From contig NZ_JAJNMP010000003.1 of NCBI RefSeq assembly GCF_021044935.1, positions 682,001-746,000 of the forward strand: DNA of 64,000 nucleotides, written 5' to 3'. This stretch comes from Agromyces cavernae (GTDB taxonomy: Bacteria; Actinomycetota; Actinomycetes; Actinomycetales; Microbacteriaceae). Positions 33,884 to 43,791 of this stretch are shown piece after piece; the stretch's first letter is position 1; each line of letters begins with the position of its first letter. Below the pieces are notes generated by a model. The model ran no database searches, had not been told where the DNA came from, and saw nothing but the letters and a program-made list of their open reading frames with translations. A program made the position numbers and the translations under genes.

Positions 33884-34544
33884 TCGCATCAGACATGACG
33901 CACCGGTGCTGGTGATCGGCCTCGGCCGGTTCGGCGCCGCGACCGCCGGTCAACTCGACCGACTCGGCCGCGAAGTGCTCGCCGTAGACACCGACGAGAC
34001 CCTGGTGCAGAAGTGGTCGGAGCGCGTGACCCACGCGGTCGTCGCTGACGCGAGGAACATCGACGCACTGCACCAGATCGGTGCGCAGGACTTCTCGATC
34101 GCCGTATGTGCGGTGGGATCGTCGATCGAGGCATCCGTGCTCATCACGGCCAACCTCGTCGACCTGAGGATCCCGCAGATCTGGGCGAAGGCGATCTCGG
34201 CCTCGCACGGCAAGATCCTGCAGCGCATCGGCGCCAACCACGTCATCTACCCCGAACGCGAGGCCGGCGAGCGCACCGCACACCTCGTCAGCGGCCGCAT
34301 GCTCGACTTCATCGAGTTCGACGACGACTTCGCCCTGGTGAAGATGTACCCGCCGAAGCCCATCCGCGGCAAGAACCTCACCGAGTCGGGCGTGCGCTCG
34401 AAGCATCGCGTCACCGTCGTCGGCGTGAAGAGCCCCGGAAAGCCGTTCACGTATGCCACCGAGAAGACGGTGGTCTCGAACCACGACCTCATCATCGTGA
34501 CCGGAACCGAGGGCGACATCGAGAAGTTCGCGTCGCTCGAGTAG
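33876..34544 (+). CDS. Trk/Ktr potassium uptake regulatory subunit (TrkA/KtrA-like)
   Basis: A 222-residue cytoplasmic gating subunit. The RCK_N Rossmann fold starts VLVIGLGRFGAATAGQLDR with the nucleotide-binding GxGxxG, and AVDTDETLVQKW supplies the ribose-binding acidic residue. The RCK_C domain occupies ~140-220. TTG start overlapping the membrane subunit gene by 8 bases indicates coupling. The 3' end reads CTCGAGTAG, a possible trace of an F1 end. Confidence 0.93.
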   Translation: MVDRIRHDAPVLVIGLGRFGAATAGQLDRLGREVLAVDTDETLVQKWSERVTHAVVADARNIDALHQIGAQDFSIAVCAVGSSIEASVLITANLVDLRIPQIWAKAISASHGKILQRIGANHVIYPEREAGERTAHLVSGRMLDFIEFDDDFALVKMYPPKPIRGKNLTESGVRSKHRVTVVGVKSPGKPFTYATEKTVVSNHDLIIVTGTEGDIEKFASLE

Positions 34545-34552
34545 CCGGCGCG

Positions 34553-34966
34553 TCAGAACGCGCCGATGATCACCGCTGCCGCGACGGCGCTGACGACGTG
34601 GTACGAGCCCGTGATCGCGGCGAACGCGAGCGGATGCGGCGTCACCGGGTTGACCGCATTGGTGAAGGTGACCGCGGCCGAGTAGCCGATTCCGACGACG
34701 AGGCCGAGGACGGCGGACTCGCCCCACCCTTCGGCGCCGATGGCCGTGACGAGGATCGCCGTCGCCACGCTCACGAGCACACTGCTGACGAACGGCATGA
34801 GGTAGTAGATCGGCGGGTAGCGGGTGCCGCGCTCACGGCTGATCCCGAGTGAGCGATCCCAGGCGCGGCCGAAGAGCGGAGTGAACCAGAGCGCGCCGAG
34901 CACGTACGACGCGAGCGTCGCCAGCCCGATCGCGATCCAGTCGAGTCTGGTCAGGGCTTCGATCAT
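34553..34966 (-). CDS. DUF1761 family membrane protein
   Basis: A 137-residue protein with four hydrophobic segments. WIAIGLATLASYVLGALWFTPLFG at the N-terminus is the DUF1761 hallmark. Its function is unknown. The ATG at 34966 is chosen; it is divergent from the AraC regulator gene with about 64 bp between them, suggesting control by it. Confidence 0.88.
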   Translation of the reverse strand: MIEALTRLDWIAIGLATLASYVLGALWFTPLFGRAWDRSLGISRERGTRYPPIYYLMPFVSSVLVSVATAILVTAIGAEGWGESAVLGLVVGIGYSAAVTFTNAVNPVTPHPLAFAAITGSYHVVSAVAAAVIIGAF

Positions 34967-35030
34967 GGCCCCATCCTCGACGTTCCCGCGGTCGGGGTCT
35001 TGTAGAAATCCGACCGGGCGACAGACTGGG

Positions 35031-35891
35031 GTGGTGAGCGCGGGCGACGATCGTGCACCCGGCCGACCGATCGGGCCGGAGGAACGCACGGGGATGCTGC
35101 ATCCGGCCAATCTCGAACGCTATGGCGCACGCTGGATCGATCCCGACCCGCGCATCGCCCACGTGGTGGACCGGTACTGGCACGTGCAGTGGCGTCTCGG
35201 ACCTGGCGAGGAGATCGACCAGCGCATCGTGACGCAGCCCGCCGTCACACTCTCGATCGAGGAGGGTGCCGTGCCCGCTCAGCTCGTCGTCACCGGTGCA
35301 CAGAGCGGCGCGTGGCGCCGCGAGATCCGCGAGCGCGGAGCGGTGTTCGCGGTGCGCCTGCGGCCGGCCGGGCTCGCCGTGCTCGCCGACCTCGCCGCGG
35401 CCGACCTGGTGGACGGCACGTTCGCCGTGTCGGCGGCGACCGACCCCCGCCTGTACGGGGTACTCGAGGAGATCGCCGCGGCGGACGGCGTCGACGCCCG
35501 CGCCGCCACGGCCGATCGCGTGATCGCGAGCGCACTGCAGCGGCATCCGATCGGCTCCGACGGAAGGCTGGCGAACGCCGTCCTCGACGAGCTGCTGGCG
35601 CGGCTTCGCTCGCGAGCCGGCGACTCGCTCGCGATCGCGTTCGGGGTGAGCGAGCGTGCCGTGCAGCGCGCCCTGCACGACAGCATCGGGCTCGGACCGA
35701 AGCGTGTGACCCGTCTCGTGCGCTTGCAAGAGGTCGCACGCCGCCTGGCCGCGCCCGCTGGGGTCGACCTCGCGACGCTGGCCGCCGAGCTCGGGTATGT
35801 GGACCAGGCGCACCTCCAGCACGACTTCCGCGAGGTGGCGGGCGTGTCGCCCGGCGCCTACGTGCGATCGCTCCGCGAACTCGTTGGCTGA
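35031..35891 (+). CDS. AraC family transcriptional regulator
   Basis: A 286-residue regulator from the GTG at 35031; an ATG at 35094 after GGAGGA is an alternative. The N-terminal part (ANLERYGARWIDPDPRIAHVV and IDQRIVTQPAVTLSIEEG) is the DUF6597-like sensor fold found in many short AraC proteins. The C-terminal double HTH includes AFGVSERAVQRALHDSIGLG and LATLAAELGYVDQAHLQHDF. The divergent DUF1761 gene is the likeliest target. Confidence 0.88.
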   Translation: MVSAGDDRAPGRPIGPEERTGMLHPANLERYGARWIDPDPRIAHVVDRYWHVQWRLGPGEEIDQRIVTQPAVTLSIEEGAVPAQLVVTGAQSGAWRREIRERGAVFAVRLRPAGLAVLADLAAADLVDGTFAVSAATDPRLYGVLEEIAAADGVDARAATADRVIASALQRHPIGSDGRLANAVLDELLARLRSRAGDSLAIAFGVSERAVQRALHDSIGLGPKRVTRLVRLQEVARRLAAPAGVDLATLAAELGYVDQAHLQHDFREVAGVSPGAYVRSLRELVG

Positions 35892-35922
35892 CGATGGCGG
35901 CCGGCATCCGCGAATTCCCCGG

Positions 35923-35963
35923 GCGTTAGGGATCCATTAGGAAGATTCACAAAATTGTGAATC
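35923..35963. promoter_or_regulatory. direct repeat and palindrome before the ABC exporter operon
   Basis: GCGTTAGGGATCCATTAGGA (35923-35942) contains two TTAGG blocks 11 bp apart and matches 18 of 20 bases of the kdp upstream element at 39531. Directly after it lies a 20-bp dyad with perfect 9-bp arms GATTCACAA and TTGTGAATC around AA (35944-35963), a good operator for the GbsR/MarR protein encoded downstream. Confidence 0.65.
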
Positions 35964-35981
35964 CGGCGTAGCATCACGCGC

Positions 35982-36914
35982 ATGAACACCGTGATCAGCA
36001 CCCGAGGCCTCCAGAAGCGGTTCGGGCGCACCACCGCCCTCGACGGGCTCGACCTCACGGTCGACGCCGGGGAGATCCACGGCTTCCTCGGGCCGAACGG
36101 CGCCGGGAAGTCCACGACCATCCGCATCCTGCTCGGGCTGGCCCGCGCGTCGGGCGGTGAGGCGACCCTCTTCGGCAGCGATCCCTGGACCGACGCCGCC
36201 GAGCTGCACCGGCGCATCGGGTACGTGCCGGGCGACGTGAGCCTGTGGCCGAACCTCACCGGCGGCGAGGCGATCGACCTCCTGAGCCGGCTGCGCGGCG
36301 GCGCCACCGACGAGGCGGCCTATGCGGCCCGCAAGCAGCGCCTCATGGAGGTGTTCCAGTTCGACCCGCGCAAGAAGGGCCGCGCGTACTCCAAGGGCAA
36401 CCGGCAGAAGGTCGCGCTCATCGCCGCGTTCGCGACGCCGGCCGACCTGTACCTCCTCGATGAACCGACGAGCGGCCTCGACCCCCTCATGGAACAGGTC
36501 TTCAACCGCGAGATCGACCGCGTCGCCGCCGACGGAGCCACCGTACTGCTGTCGAGCCACATCCTGTCGGAGGTCGAGGAGCTCTGCGACCGCGTGACGA
36601 TCATCAGGGAGGGCAAGGCCGTCGAGAGCGGAACGATGGCCGAGTTGCGGCACCTCACGCGCACCGAGATCGCCTTCGTGCACCAGCCCGGCCAGGAGGC
36701 GGCGATCGACGCGACCGACGGTGCCCACGATCTCGTGATCGACAGCGGGCGTGTGCGGTTCACCGTGGACAGCGACCGAGTCGCGGGCGTGCTTCCCATG
36801 CTCGCCGGCCTCGACGTGCAGGGGCTCACGGTCTCGCCGCCGTCGCTCGAGGAGCTCTTCCTCCGCCATTACGGCGACGAGCTCGCCACGCTCGGACAGG
36901 CGCCGCGATCGTGA
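35982..36914 (+). CDS. ABC exporter ATP-binding protein
   Basis: A 310-residue ATPase of the DrrA/CcmA-like class. Walker A is [17 protein letters not shown], the Q-loop region [13 protein letters not shown], the signature [15 protein letters not shown] (a variant of LSGGQ), Walker [14 protein letters not shown], and H-loop SSHIL. The C-terminal ~90 residues form the extra domain of this class. It overlaps the permease gene by 4 bases (GTGA). Confidence 0.93.
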   Translation: MNTVISTRGLQKRFGRTTALDGLDLTVDAGEIHGFLGPNGAGKSTTIRILLGLARASGGEATLFGSDPWTDAAELHRRIGYVPGDVSLWPNLTGGEAIDLLSRLRGGATDEAAYAARKQRLMEVFQFDPRKKGRAYSKGNRQKVALIAAFATPADLYLLDEPTSGLDPLMEQVFNREIDRVAADGATVLLSSHILSEVEELCDRVTIIREGKAVESGTMAELRHLTRTEIAFVHQPGQEAAIDATDGAHDLVIDSGRVRFTVDSDRVAGVLPMLAGLDVQGLTVSPPSLEELFLRHYGDELATLGQAPRS

Positions 36915-38533
36915 CTCGATTCGTCGTACTGCTCGGGCAGCGCATCCGCCGCGACCGCCTGCAGCTCACGCTGTGGCTGCTGGGCACGGCGCTGCTCGCC
37001 TACGCCTCGGTGTCGGCGGTCTTCGACACCTACGGGGAGGCCGAGGACCGCCGGGAGATCCTGGGCATCGCCATCGCCACACGTACGATCCTCGTCTTCC
37101 GCGGCACGCCGAACGGGATCGAGGACGGGGCGTTCGCCTTCTTCCTCCTCTTCGCCTGGCTCGCGCTCTTGGGCGGCCTGATGAGCACCTTCCTCGCAGT
37201 GCGCCACACGCGCATGGAGGAGGAGCAGGGACGCGCGGAGTACATCGCGTCGACGCCGGCGGGCCGGATCCTGCCGACGATCGCCACCCTGGCGCACGGC
37301 GTCCTCGCGAACGTCGGACTCGGGCTGCTGATCGCCCTCGCCTTCATCGGCGCGGGGCTGGATGCCGGTGGTTCGTTCGTCGCGGGCGCCGCGATCGCAG
37401 CATCCGGCATCGCGTTCCTCGCGTTCGGCCTGTTCGCCGCGCAGCTGTTCCGAACCTCTCGCGGAGCGAACGGCACATCCGTCGCCTTCGTGCTCGCCGC
37501 CTACCTGCTGCGCGGAGTCGGCGACGCGGCGGGCACGCCGTCGGAGGACCTGCTGCACCTGACGCCCGCATGGCCGAGCTGGTTGTCGCCGATCGGCTAC
37601 GGGCAGCTCACCGGCGCCTTCGTCGAGAACGACCTGCGCCCGCTCCTGGTGCCGCTCGGCTTCGCCGCGGTCCTCGTCGGCGTCGTGTTCGCGCTGCAGT
37701 CGGTGCGCGACCAAGGCGCGAGCCTCTTGCCGGGCAGGGTCGGGCGCGCCGCCGCCGGGCCCGTGCTCTCGAGTTCGTTCGGGCTCGCGTGGCGTCTCAA
37801 TCTCTCGATCCTGCTCTCGTGGACCGCGGGGGGAATCGCGACCGGCCTGCTCGCCACTTCGCTGTCGTCGATCGTCGGCGACGTCGCGGGCAGCAATCCC
37901 CAGGTGATCGAGATCCTGCGGCGGGCGATCGGCGCCGAGGCCTCCATCGAGCAGACGTTCGTGGCCACGTTCTACGGGGTCGTCGGAATCCTCGCCGCAT
38001 GCTGTGCGGTGCAGGTCGGGATCCGCGCACGTCAGGAAGAGGTCCACGGCACCGCCGAGCTCGTGCTCGCGACGCGCGTGCCGCGCGTGCGCTGGCTGCT
38101 CGAGTACTGGATCGTCGGCGTCATCGTGATCATCGTGGTGCTCGCGGCGGCGGGCCTCGCGGGCGTGCTGGGCGCCGGTCGAGCCGAGGACCCCGAGTCC
38201 CTCATCCCGAACGTCCTCGAGGCAGCGGCGGCGCAGCTCCCGGCGTGCCTCGTCTTCCTCGGCGTGACCCTGCTCGTGTTCGCATTCCTGCCGCGTGCGA
38301 CGATTCCACTCGGCTGGACGATCGTCGGAGTCGCCGCGATCCTCGGGACGTTCGGCCCCATCCTGCAGCTGCCCGAATGGCTGAACAACCTGTCGCCGTT
38401 CGCCCACTCACCCGTCCCCTCGGGCGACGGCACCGACTGGTCGGGCGGGCTCTGGATGCTCGCGATCGGCCTCGCCGCCGGGGCGGCGGCGGTGGTCGCG
38501 ATGCGGCGACGAGAGGTATCCACCGGCGGATGA
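36911..38533 (+). CDS. ABC exporter permease
   Basis: A 540-residue protein with about 12 transmembrane segments in two similar halves (each with an N-terminal helix, a cytoplasmic stretch such as [18 protein letters not shown] or [18 protein letters not shown], and five further helices). This is the TipA/LanFEG-like exporter permease common in actinobacteria. It works with the preceding ATPase; the substrate is unknown, with drugs or peptides most likely. The GTG start overlaps the ATPase gene. Confidence 0.9.
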   Translation: MTRFVVLLGQRIRRDRLQLTLWLLGTALLAYASVSAVFDTYGEAEDRREILGIAIATRTILVFRGTPNGIEDGAFAFFLLFAWLALLGGLMSTFLAVRHTRMEEEQGRAEYIASTPAGRILPTIATLAHGVLANVGLGLLIALAFIGAGLDAGGSFVAGAAIAASGIAFLAFGLFAAQLFRTSRGANGTSVAFVLAAYLLRGVGDAAGTPSEDLLHLTPAWPSWLSPIGYGQLTGAFVENDLRPLLVPLGFAAVLVGVVFALQSVRDQGASLLPGRVGRAAAGPVLSSSFGLAWRLNLSILLSWTAGGIATGLLATSLSSIVGDVAGSNPQVIEILRRAIGAEASIEQTFVATFYGVVGILAACCAVQVGIRARQEEVHGTAELVLATRVPRVRWLLEYWIVGVIVIIVVLAAAGLAGVLGAGRAEDPESLIPNVLEAAAAQLPACLVFLGVTLLVFAFLPRATIPLGWTIVGVAAILGTFGPILQLPEWLNNLSPFAHSPVPSGDGTDWSGGLWMLAIGLAAGAAAVVAMRRREVSTGG

Positions 38534-38545
38534 AAGACTGATCGG

Positions 38546-39013
38546 ATGCCACGCGACGAGCAGGCCCTGAGAGCCACGGTCGAGCAGTCGGCCGCGGTCC
38601 TCACCGCCGCCGGATTCCCCCGGATGCCGGCGCGCGTGCTCATGGCGCTGCTCGTCGCGGAGCAGGGCGGCCTCACGGCGAGCGAGCTCGGCGAGCAATT
38701 GGGCGTCAGCGCCGCGGCGATCTCCGGCGCGGTGCGCTACCTCGAGCAGATCGGCATCCTCCATCGCGTGCCGCAGGCGGGCAGCCGCCGCGACCGGTGG
38801 GAGTTCCTCGACGACGCGTGGTACACGGCGCTCATGGCGAAGAGCCCGGTCTACGGCGTCATCGCCGAACTCGGCGACCGCGCCGCCGACGCGATCGGCG
38901 ACGAGCAGGCGGCCGGCTCGCTGCGCGCCCGCGAGATGGCCCGGTTCTACCGCTTCATCGACGAGAGGATGCCCGACCTCATGCGTGAGTGGGAGGGTTT
39001 GCGGGAGCGCTGA
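38546..39013 (+). CDS. GbsR/MarR family transcriptional regulator
   Basis: A 155-residue winged-helix protein. The HTH is LTASELGEQLGVSAAAISGAV (two adjacent helices, about residues 44-64) followed by RYLEQIGILHRVPQAGSRRDRW, the GbsR pattern. It is 12 bp after the permease gene and so in the exporter operon. The dyad at 35944 upstream of the operon is a natural autoregulatory site. Confidence 0.9.
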   Translation: MPRDEQALRATVEQSAAVLTAAGFPRMPARVLMALLVAEQGGLTASELGEQLGVSAAAISGAVRYLEQIGILHRVPQAGSRRDRWEFLDDAWYTALMAKSPVYGVIAELGDRAADAIGDEQAAGSLRAREMARFYRFIDERMPDLMREWEGLRER

Positions 39014-39036
39014 TCGACGAGCCTCGGCCCCGAGGG

Positions 39037-39432
39037 TCAACCCACGAACATGACCACGAGGCCGACCAGGCCCGCGAGCGCTGCGATGCCGAGCAGCACG
39101 AGGCCGACGTTGCGGATGACTCGGCGCCCCGCGGGCGGCTCGTGGAGCCGTAACCGGTCGGGGTCGCGCTGCTTGTAGTACGCCGGCTCCTCGTCGGGGC
39201 GGGTGACGTGGTCTCGTTCCTCGGAACCCAGGATGCGCGAGTGGAACGCGCCCTCGGCGAACCAGCGCACGACGCTGTGCTCTTCGAAGTCGACGACGAC
39301 GGCGTCGGTACGCAGCCAGCGGCCGTCGGCCATGCGGATGAGCAGCGCGAGCAGCAGGCACGCGAGGCCGCCGCCGAGGGCGATCCATCCGATCACCTCG
39401 GAGACGACCGAGATGATCTCCGCTGCGCCCAT
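39037..39432 (-). CDS. membrane protein of unknown function
   Basis: A 131-residue protein with a transmembrane segment near each end (about 12-34 and 107-130) and a soluble middle (WLRTDAVVVDFEEHSVVRWF then YYKQRDPDRLRLHEPPAGRR). The arrangement suggests a DUF3592-like topology, but I do not recognise a named family with confidence. Confidence 0.78.
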   Translation of the reverse strand: MGAAEIISVVSEVIGWIALGGGLACLLLALLIRMADGRWLRTDAVVVDFEEHSVVRWFAEGAFHSRILGSEERDHVTRPDEEPAYYKQRDPDRLRLHEPPAGRRVIRNVGLVLLGIAALAGLVGLVVMFVG

Positions 39433-39510
39433 GGGCCAACGGTATCGCGGCGAGCGCGCCGATCATCGCCGCTGGGCAGGAGGCCACGCCGCGAATGCCG
39501 TGAGCGGCGC

Positions 39511-39554
39511 GTGAGGATCGGCGCCGCCGTGCGTTAGGGATCCGTGAGGATCGG
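39511..39554. promoter_or_regulatory. phased direct repeats, probable KdpE binding array
   Basis: GTGAGGATC at 39511, GTTAGGGATC at 39533 and GTGAGGATC at 39544: three similar blocks with starts 22 and 11 bp apart, on one face of the helix. OmpR-family regulators such as KdpE bind head-to-tail repeats at this spacing. Located 111 bp before the first kdp ORF. Confidence 0.6.
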
Positions 39555-39592
39555 GCCGCGGCCTGTCCCCCGGGTGTTGCATCGCAAGTGCT

Positions 39593-39612
39593 GGTTGAGC
39601 TTGTCGAAAACC
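39593..39612. repeat. short palindromic repeat in the kdp leader
   Basis: GGTTGAGCTTGTCGAAAACC, a dyad of the same class as the one at 12056, between the direct repeats and the first kdp ORF. Confidence 0.6.
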
Positions 39613-39664
39613 TGCCCGCCTGCCGCGACCCGCGGCCCGCGTCATCCGTGAATCTGGAGTCTTC

Positions 39665-39748
39665 GTGCTCGACGTCGTCTACATCCTCGGCATCATCGCC
39701 GTGTTCGTGGTCGTCGGCCTCATCGCCAGGGGGGTCGAGAAGCTGTGA
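39665..39748 (+). CDS. 27-residue membrane peptide at the head of the kdp operon
   Basis: A GTG start, five bases after GGAG, opens a 27-codon frame: one hydrophobic helix (VVYILGIIAVFVVVGLIA) followed by RGVEKL. Its stop overlaps the start of kdpF (GTGA). The size and topology resemble KdpF, but the sequence differs from the true KdpF that follows. It could be a second KdpF-like stabiliser or a translational leader. I know no named family. Confidence 0.7.
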   Translation: MLDVVYILGIIAVFVVVGLIARGVEKL

Positions 39749-39834
39749 TCTTCTTCGAACTCCTCGCTGCCGCGTTGTGCGTCGCCGCCGTGGTGTACCT
39801 GGTGTACGCCCTCGTCAAACCTGAGCGGTTCTGA
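39745..39834 (+). CDS. kdpF: K(+)-transporting ATPase subunit F
   Basis: A 29-residue single-helix peptide, [18 protein letters not shown] then [11 protein letters not shown]. The KPERF-like C-terminus and size are typical of KdpF, which stabilises the KdpABC complex. GTG start overlaps the upstream peptide gene and its stop overlaps kdpA (TGATG). Confidence 0.9.
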   Translation: MIFFELLAAALCVAAVVYLVYALVKPERF

Positions 39835-41507
39835 TGGGGGTGCTGTTCGCCGTCCTGCAGGCGGCCACCCTCGTCCTCATCCTCGCGCTGATCTACCGCC
39901 CCCTCGGCGATTACATGGCGCACCTCTACTCGAGCGACCGCGACTGGAAGGTCGAACGCGGCCTCTACCGCCTCATCGGCGTCGACCCGCGCGCCGAGCA
40001 GTCGTGGCCCTCCTATCTGCGCGGCGTGCTCGCATTCTCGGTCGTCGGCCTGCTGTTCGTCTACGTGCTGCAGCGCGCCCAGGCGGTGCTCCCCTACTCG
40101 CTCGGCCTGCCGGCCGTGCCCGAGGGTCTGTCGTTCAACACGGCCGCCTCGTTCGTCGCGAATACGAACTGGCAGTCGTACTCCCCCGAACTCACGATGG
40201 GCTACACGGTGCAGCTCGCCGGCCTCGCCGTGCAGAACTTCGTTTCGGCCGCCGTCGGCATCGCGGTGGCGATCGCCCTCGTTCGCGGCTTCGCGCGCCG
40301 CGGCTCGGGAACGATCGGCAACTTCTGGGTCGACCTGTTCCGAGGTTCGTTCCGCCTGCTGCTGCCGCTCTCGGTAGTCGGCGCGGTCGTGCTCATCATC
40401 GGCGGCGTCGTGCAGAACTTCAACGGCTTCACTGAGATCACCACGCTTGCGGGCAACACCCAGAACGTGCCCGGCGGCCCCGTGGCGAGCCAAGAGGTGA
40501 TCAAGCTGCTCGGCACGAACGGCGGCGGGTTCTTCAACGTGAACTCGGCGCACCCGTTCGAGAACCCGACAGCGTGGACGAGCCTGTTCCAGAACGTGCT
40601 CATGCTCGCGATCCCGTTCGCCCTCCCCCGCACCTTCGGCAGAATGGTCGGCTCGAACAAGCAGGGCTACGCGATCCTCGCGGTCATGGCGACGCTCTTC
40701 GTGATCTCGCTCACCGCGCTCAGCGCGCTCGAGGCCGCCGGCAACGGCACGGCGCCCGAGCTCGCCGGCGGCGCGATGGAGGGCAAGGAGGCACGTTTCG
40801 GCATCTTCGCGTCGACGCTGTTCGGCTCGACGTCGACGCTCACCTCGACGGGCGCCGTGAACTCGATGCACGACTCGTACACCGCGCTCGGCGGCATGAT
40901 GCCGATGCTCAACATGATGCTCGGCGAGGTCGCACCCGGCGGCGTCGGCTCGGGCCTCTACGGCATGCTCGTGCTCGCGATCATCGCCGTGTTCATCGCG
41001 GGCCTGCTCGTGGGCCGCACGCCCGAGTACCTCGGCAAGAAGATCGGGCCGCGCGAGATCAAGCTCGCGAGCCTGTACATCCTCGTGACGCCGACGCTCG
41101 TGCTCGCGGGTACTGCGCTCAGCTTCGCGATCCCGGGAGTCCGAGAGGACGTCGAGACGACCTCGATCTGGAACCCCGGCATCCACGGCATGAGCGAGGT
41201 GCTCTACGCCTTCACGAGCGCGTCGAACAACAACGGCTCGGCGTTCGCGGGTCTCACCGCGAACACCCCGTGGTTCAACACGGCGCTCGGCGTCGCGATG
41301 CTGCTCGGCCGGTTCATCCCGATCGTGTTCGTGCTCGCCCTCGCCGGCTCGCTCGCCGCACAGGACAGGGTGCCGGCGACCGCCGGAACCCTGCCCACCT
41401 ACCGACCGCAGTTCGTCGGCCTCCTCGTGGGCGTCACGGTCATCGTGACCGCGCTCACCTACTTCCCCGTTCTCACGCTGGGTCCCCTGGCTGAAGGGCT
41501 GAACTGA
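39834..41507 (+). CDS. kdpA: K(+)-transporting ATPase subunit A
   Basis: A 557-residue channel-like potassium-binding subunit of the SKT superfamily. Selectivity regions include [46 protein letters not shown] and [15 protein letters not shown]. About ten transmembrane helices. ATG overlaps the kdpF stop; 3 bp separate it from kdpB. Confidence 0.97.
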   Translation: MGVLFAVLQAATLVLILALIYRPLGDYMAHLYSSDRDWKVERGLYRLIGVDPRAEQSWPSYLRGVLAFSVVGLLFVYVLQRAQAVLPYSLGLPAVPEGLSFNTAASFVANTNWQSYSPELTMGYTVQLAGLAVQNFVSAAVGIAVAIALVRGFARRGSGTIGNFWVDLFRGSFRLLLPLSVVGAVVLIIGGVVQNFNGFTEITTLAGNTQNVPGGPVASQEVIKLLGTNGGGFFNVNSAHPFENPTAWTSLFQNVLMLAIPFALPRTFGRMVGSNKQGYAILAVMATLFVISLTALSALEAAGNGTAPELAGGAMEGKEARFGIFASTLFGSTSTLTSTGAVNSMHDSYTALGGMMPMLNMMLGEVAPGGVGSGLYGMLVLAIIAVFIAGLLVGRTPEYLGKKIGPREIKLASLYILVTPTLVLAGTALSFAIPGVREDVETTSIWNPGIHGMSEVLYAFTSASNNNGSAFAGLTANTPWFNTALGVAMLLGRFIPIVFVLALAGSLAAQDRVPATAGTLPTYRPQFVGLLVGVTVIVTALTYFPVLTLGPLAEGLN

Positions 41508-41510
41508 TCC

Positions 41511-43676
41511 ATGTCATCCCAGACCATCTCCGAAATGACCGGCCACACCCCACGGCCGATGGGTTCGCCGTCGAAGCGCCCGATGGGCGGCTTCGGCCCG
41601 GCCCAGCTCGTGCGGTCGCTGCCCGGTGCCCTCCGCAAGCTCGATCCACGCGAGATGTGGCGCAACCCCGTCATGTTCATCGTCGAGATCGGCGCCGTGC
41701 TCACGACCGTGCTCGCGATCGCCGAACCCTTCCTCGGCGGCGCCGAGGCCTCGGGCGGCACCGAGGTCCCCGGGTCATTCACGTGGGCCATCGCCGTCTG
41801 GCTCTGGCTCACCGTGATCTTCGCGAACCTCGCGGAGGCGGTGGCCGAGGGCCGAGGCAAGGCCCAGGCAGACACGCTGCGCCAGACGCGCACGTCGACC
41901 GTCGCGCACCGCGTCACGGCCTACGACGAGGTGTCGGATGCCCCTGCCGAGCGCACTCCCCTCGCCGAGGTCTCCTCTGCCGATCTGAAGCTCGGCGACC
42001 TCGTCGTCGTGTCGGCGGGCGAGACGATCCCCGGCGACGGCGACATCGTCTGGGGCATCGCCTCGGTGGACGAGTCGGCCATCACGGGCGAGTCCGCCCC
42101 GGTCGTGCGCGAGTCCGGCGGAGACCGCTCCGCGGTCACCGGCGGCACCCGGGTGCTCTCCGACCGCATCGTCGTCCGCATCACGTCGAAGCCCGGCGAG
42201 ACCTTCGTCGACCGCATGATCGCGCTCGTCGAGGGCGCGGCGCGCCAGAAGACGCCGAACGAGATCGCGCTGAACATCCTGCTCGCGAGCCTCTCGATCA
42301 TCTTCCTGGTGGTCGTGCTCACGCTGAACCCGATCGCGTCGTACGCGGCCGCGCCGGCCAGCATCCCGGTGCTCATCGCCCTGCTCGTCTGCCTCATCCC
42401 GACGACGATCGGTGCGCTCCTCTCGGCCATCGGCATCGCCGGCATGGACCGGCTCGTGCAGCGCAACGTGCTCGCGATGTCGGGCCGCGCGGTCGAGGCG
42501 GCGGGTGACGTCACGACGCTGCTCCTCGACAAGACGGGCACGATCACGCACGGCAACCGCCGCGCGAGCGACTTCGTGCCGATGCCCGGTGTCGACGTCA
42601 CCGAGCTCGAACGAGCCGCGGCGCTCGCGTCGCTCGCCGACCCGACCCCCGAGGGCTCGTCGATCGTGGCGCTCGCCGCCGAACGGGGCATCCGCTTCGA
42701 GTCCGCTCCCGCCGGCGAGGTCGTGCCGTTCACGGCGCAGACGAGGATGTCGGGTCTCGACCTGACCGACGGCTCGATCGTCCGCAAGGGCGCCGGCTCC
42801 GCGGTCATCGCCTGGGTCGAGCACGACGGCCGCATCCCGTCGAGCGTGCACGAGGAGCTCGATCAGCGCATCGACGCGATCTCGAACAGCGGCGGTACGC
42901 CGCTCGTCGTCGCGCAGCGGTCGGCCGGTGGCGGCACCCGCATCCTCGGCGTCGTCCACCTGAAGGACATCGTCAAGGACGGGCTCACCGAGCGGTTCGC
43001 CGAGCTCCGCCGGATGGGCATCCGCACCGTGATGATCACGGGTGACAACCCGCTCACCGCGAAAGCCATCGCGGCGGAGGCCGGCGTCGACGACTACCTC
43101 GCCGAGGCCACGCCCGAAGACAAGATCGCGCTCATCAGGCGCGAGCAGCAGGGCGGCAACCTCGTCGCGATGACGGGCGACGGCACGAACGACGCGCCGG
43201 CGCTCGCGCAGGCCGACGTCGGCGTGGCGATGAACTCGGGCACGTCAGCCGCGAAGGAGGCCGGCAACATGGTCGACCTCGACTCCGACCCGACGAAGCT
43301 CATCGAGATCGTGGCCATCGGCAAGCAGCTGCTCATCACCCGCGGCGCGCTCACGACGTTCTCGATCGCGAACGACATCGCGAAGTACTTCGCGATCATC
43401 CCTGCGATGTTCGCGGGGATCTTCCCGGGGCTCGCAGTGCTGAACATCATGCAGCTGCACTCGCCCGCCTCGGCGATCCTCTCGGCGATCATCTTCAACG
43501 CGATCATCATCGTGCTCCTGATCCCGCTCGCGCTGCGCGGCGTGAAATACCGTCCGCTCGGGGCATCCGCGGTGCTGAACCGCAATCTGCTCATCTACGG
43601 CGTCGGGGGCATCATCGCCCCGTTCATCGGCATCTGGCTGATCGATCTCGTCGTCCGCCTCATCCCCGGGTTCTAG
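41511..43676 (+). CDS. kdpB: K(+)-transporting ATPase subunit B
   Basis: A 721-residue P-type ATPase that drives uptake through Kdp[10 protein letters not shown] carries the phosphorylated Asp (about residue 340); ITGESAPV is the actuator TGES loop with the inhibitory Ser; MVTGDN-like [10 protein letters not shown] and [12 protein letters not shown] are the P-domain motifs. Seven membrane helices. The hydrophilic N-terminal ~30 residues are longer than in E. coli. Confidence 0.97.
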   Translation: MSSQTISEMTGHTPRPMGSPSKRPMGGFGPAQLVRSLPGALRKLDPREMWRNPVMFIVEIGAVLTTVLAIAEPFLGGAEASGGTEVPGSFTWAIAVWLWLTVIFANLAEAVAEGRGKAQADTLRQTRTSTVAHRVTAYDEVSDAPAERTPLAEVSSADLKLGDLVVVSAGETIPGDGDIVWGIASVDESAITGESAPVVRESGGDRSAVTGGTRVLSDRIVVRITSKPGETFVDRMIALVEGAARQKTPNEIALNILLASLSIIFLVVVLTLNPIASYAAAPASIPVLIALLVCLIPTTIGALLSAIGIAGMDRLVQRNVLAMSGRAVEAAGDVTTLLLDKTGTITHGNRRASDFVPMPGVDVTELERAAALASLADPTPEGSSIVALAAERGIRFESAPAGEVVPFTAQTRMSGLDLTDGSIVRKGAGSAVIAWVEHDGRIPSSVHEELDQRIDAISNSGGTPLVVAQRSAGGGTRILGVVHLKDIVKDGLTERFAELRRMGIRTVMITGDNPLTAKAIAAEAGVDDYLAEATPEDKIALIRREQQGGNLVAMTGDGTNDAPALAQADVGVAMNSGTSAAKEAGNMVDLDSDPTKLIEIVAIGKQLLITRGALTTFSIANDIAKYFAIIPAMFAGIFPGLAVLNIMQLHSPASAILSAIIFNAIIIVLLIPLALRGVKYRPLGASAVLNRNLLIYGVGGIIAPFIGIWLIDLVVRLIPGF

Positions 43677-43687
43677 GCCCATGCGTC

Positions 43688-43760
43688 GGTCGAGTAGCGA
43701 CGAAGGAGCGTATCGAGACCCACCCATGTCTCGATACGGCCCTGGCGGGCCTACTCGACC
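43688..43760. repeat. F1 palindromic repeat between kdpB and kdpC
   Basis: GGTCGAGTAGCG ... CGTATCGAGACC and TGTCTCGATACG ... CTACTCGACC with the GGCCCTGGCGGGCC mini-hairpin. Nearly identical to the copy at 22341. It occupies most of the 115-bp gap, where other kdp genes usually abut. Confidence 0.93.
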
Positions 43761-43791
43761 GGCGACAACTTCGAAAGGAAACCCAAGACAC

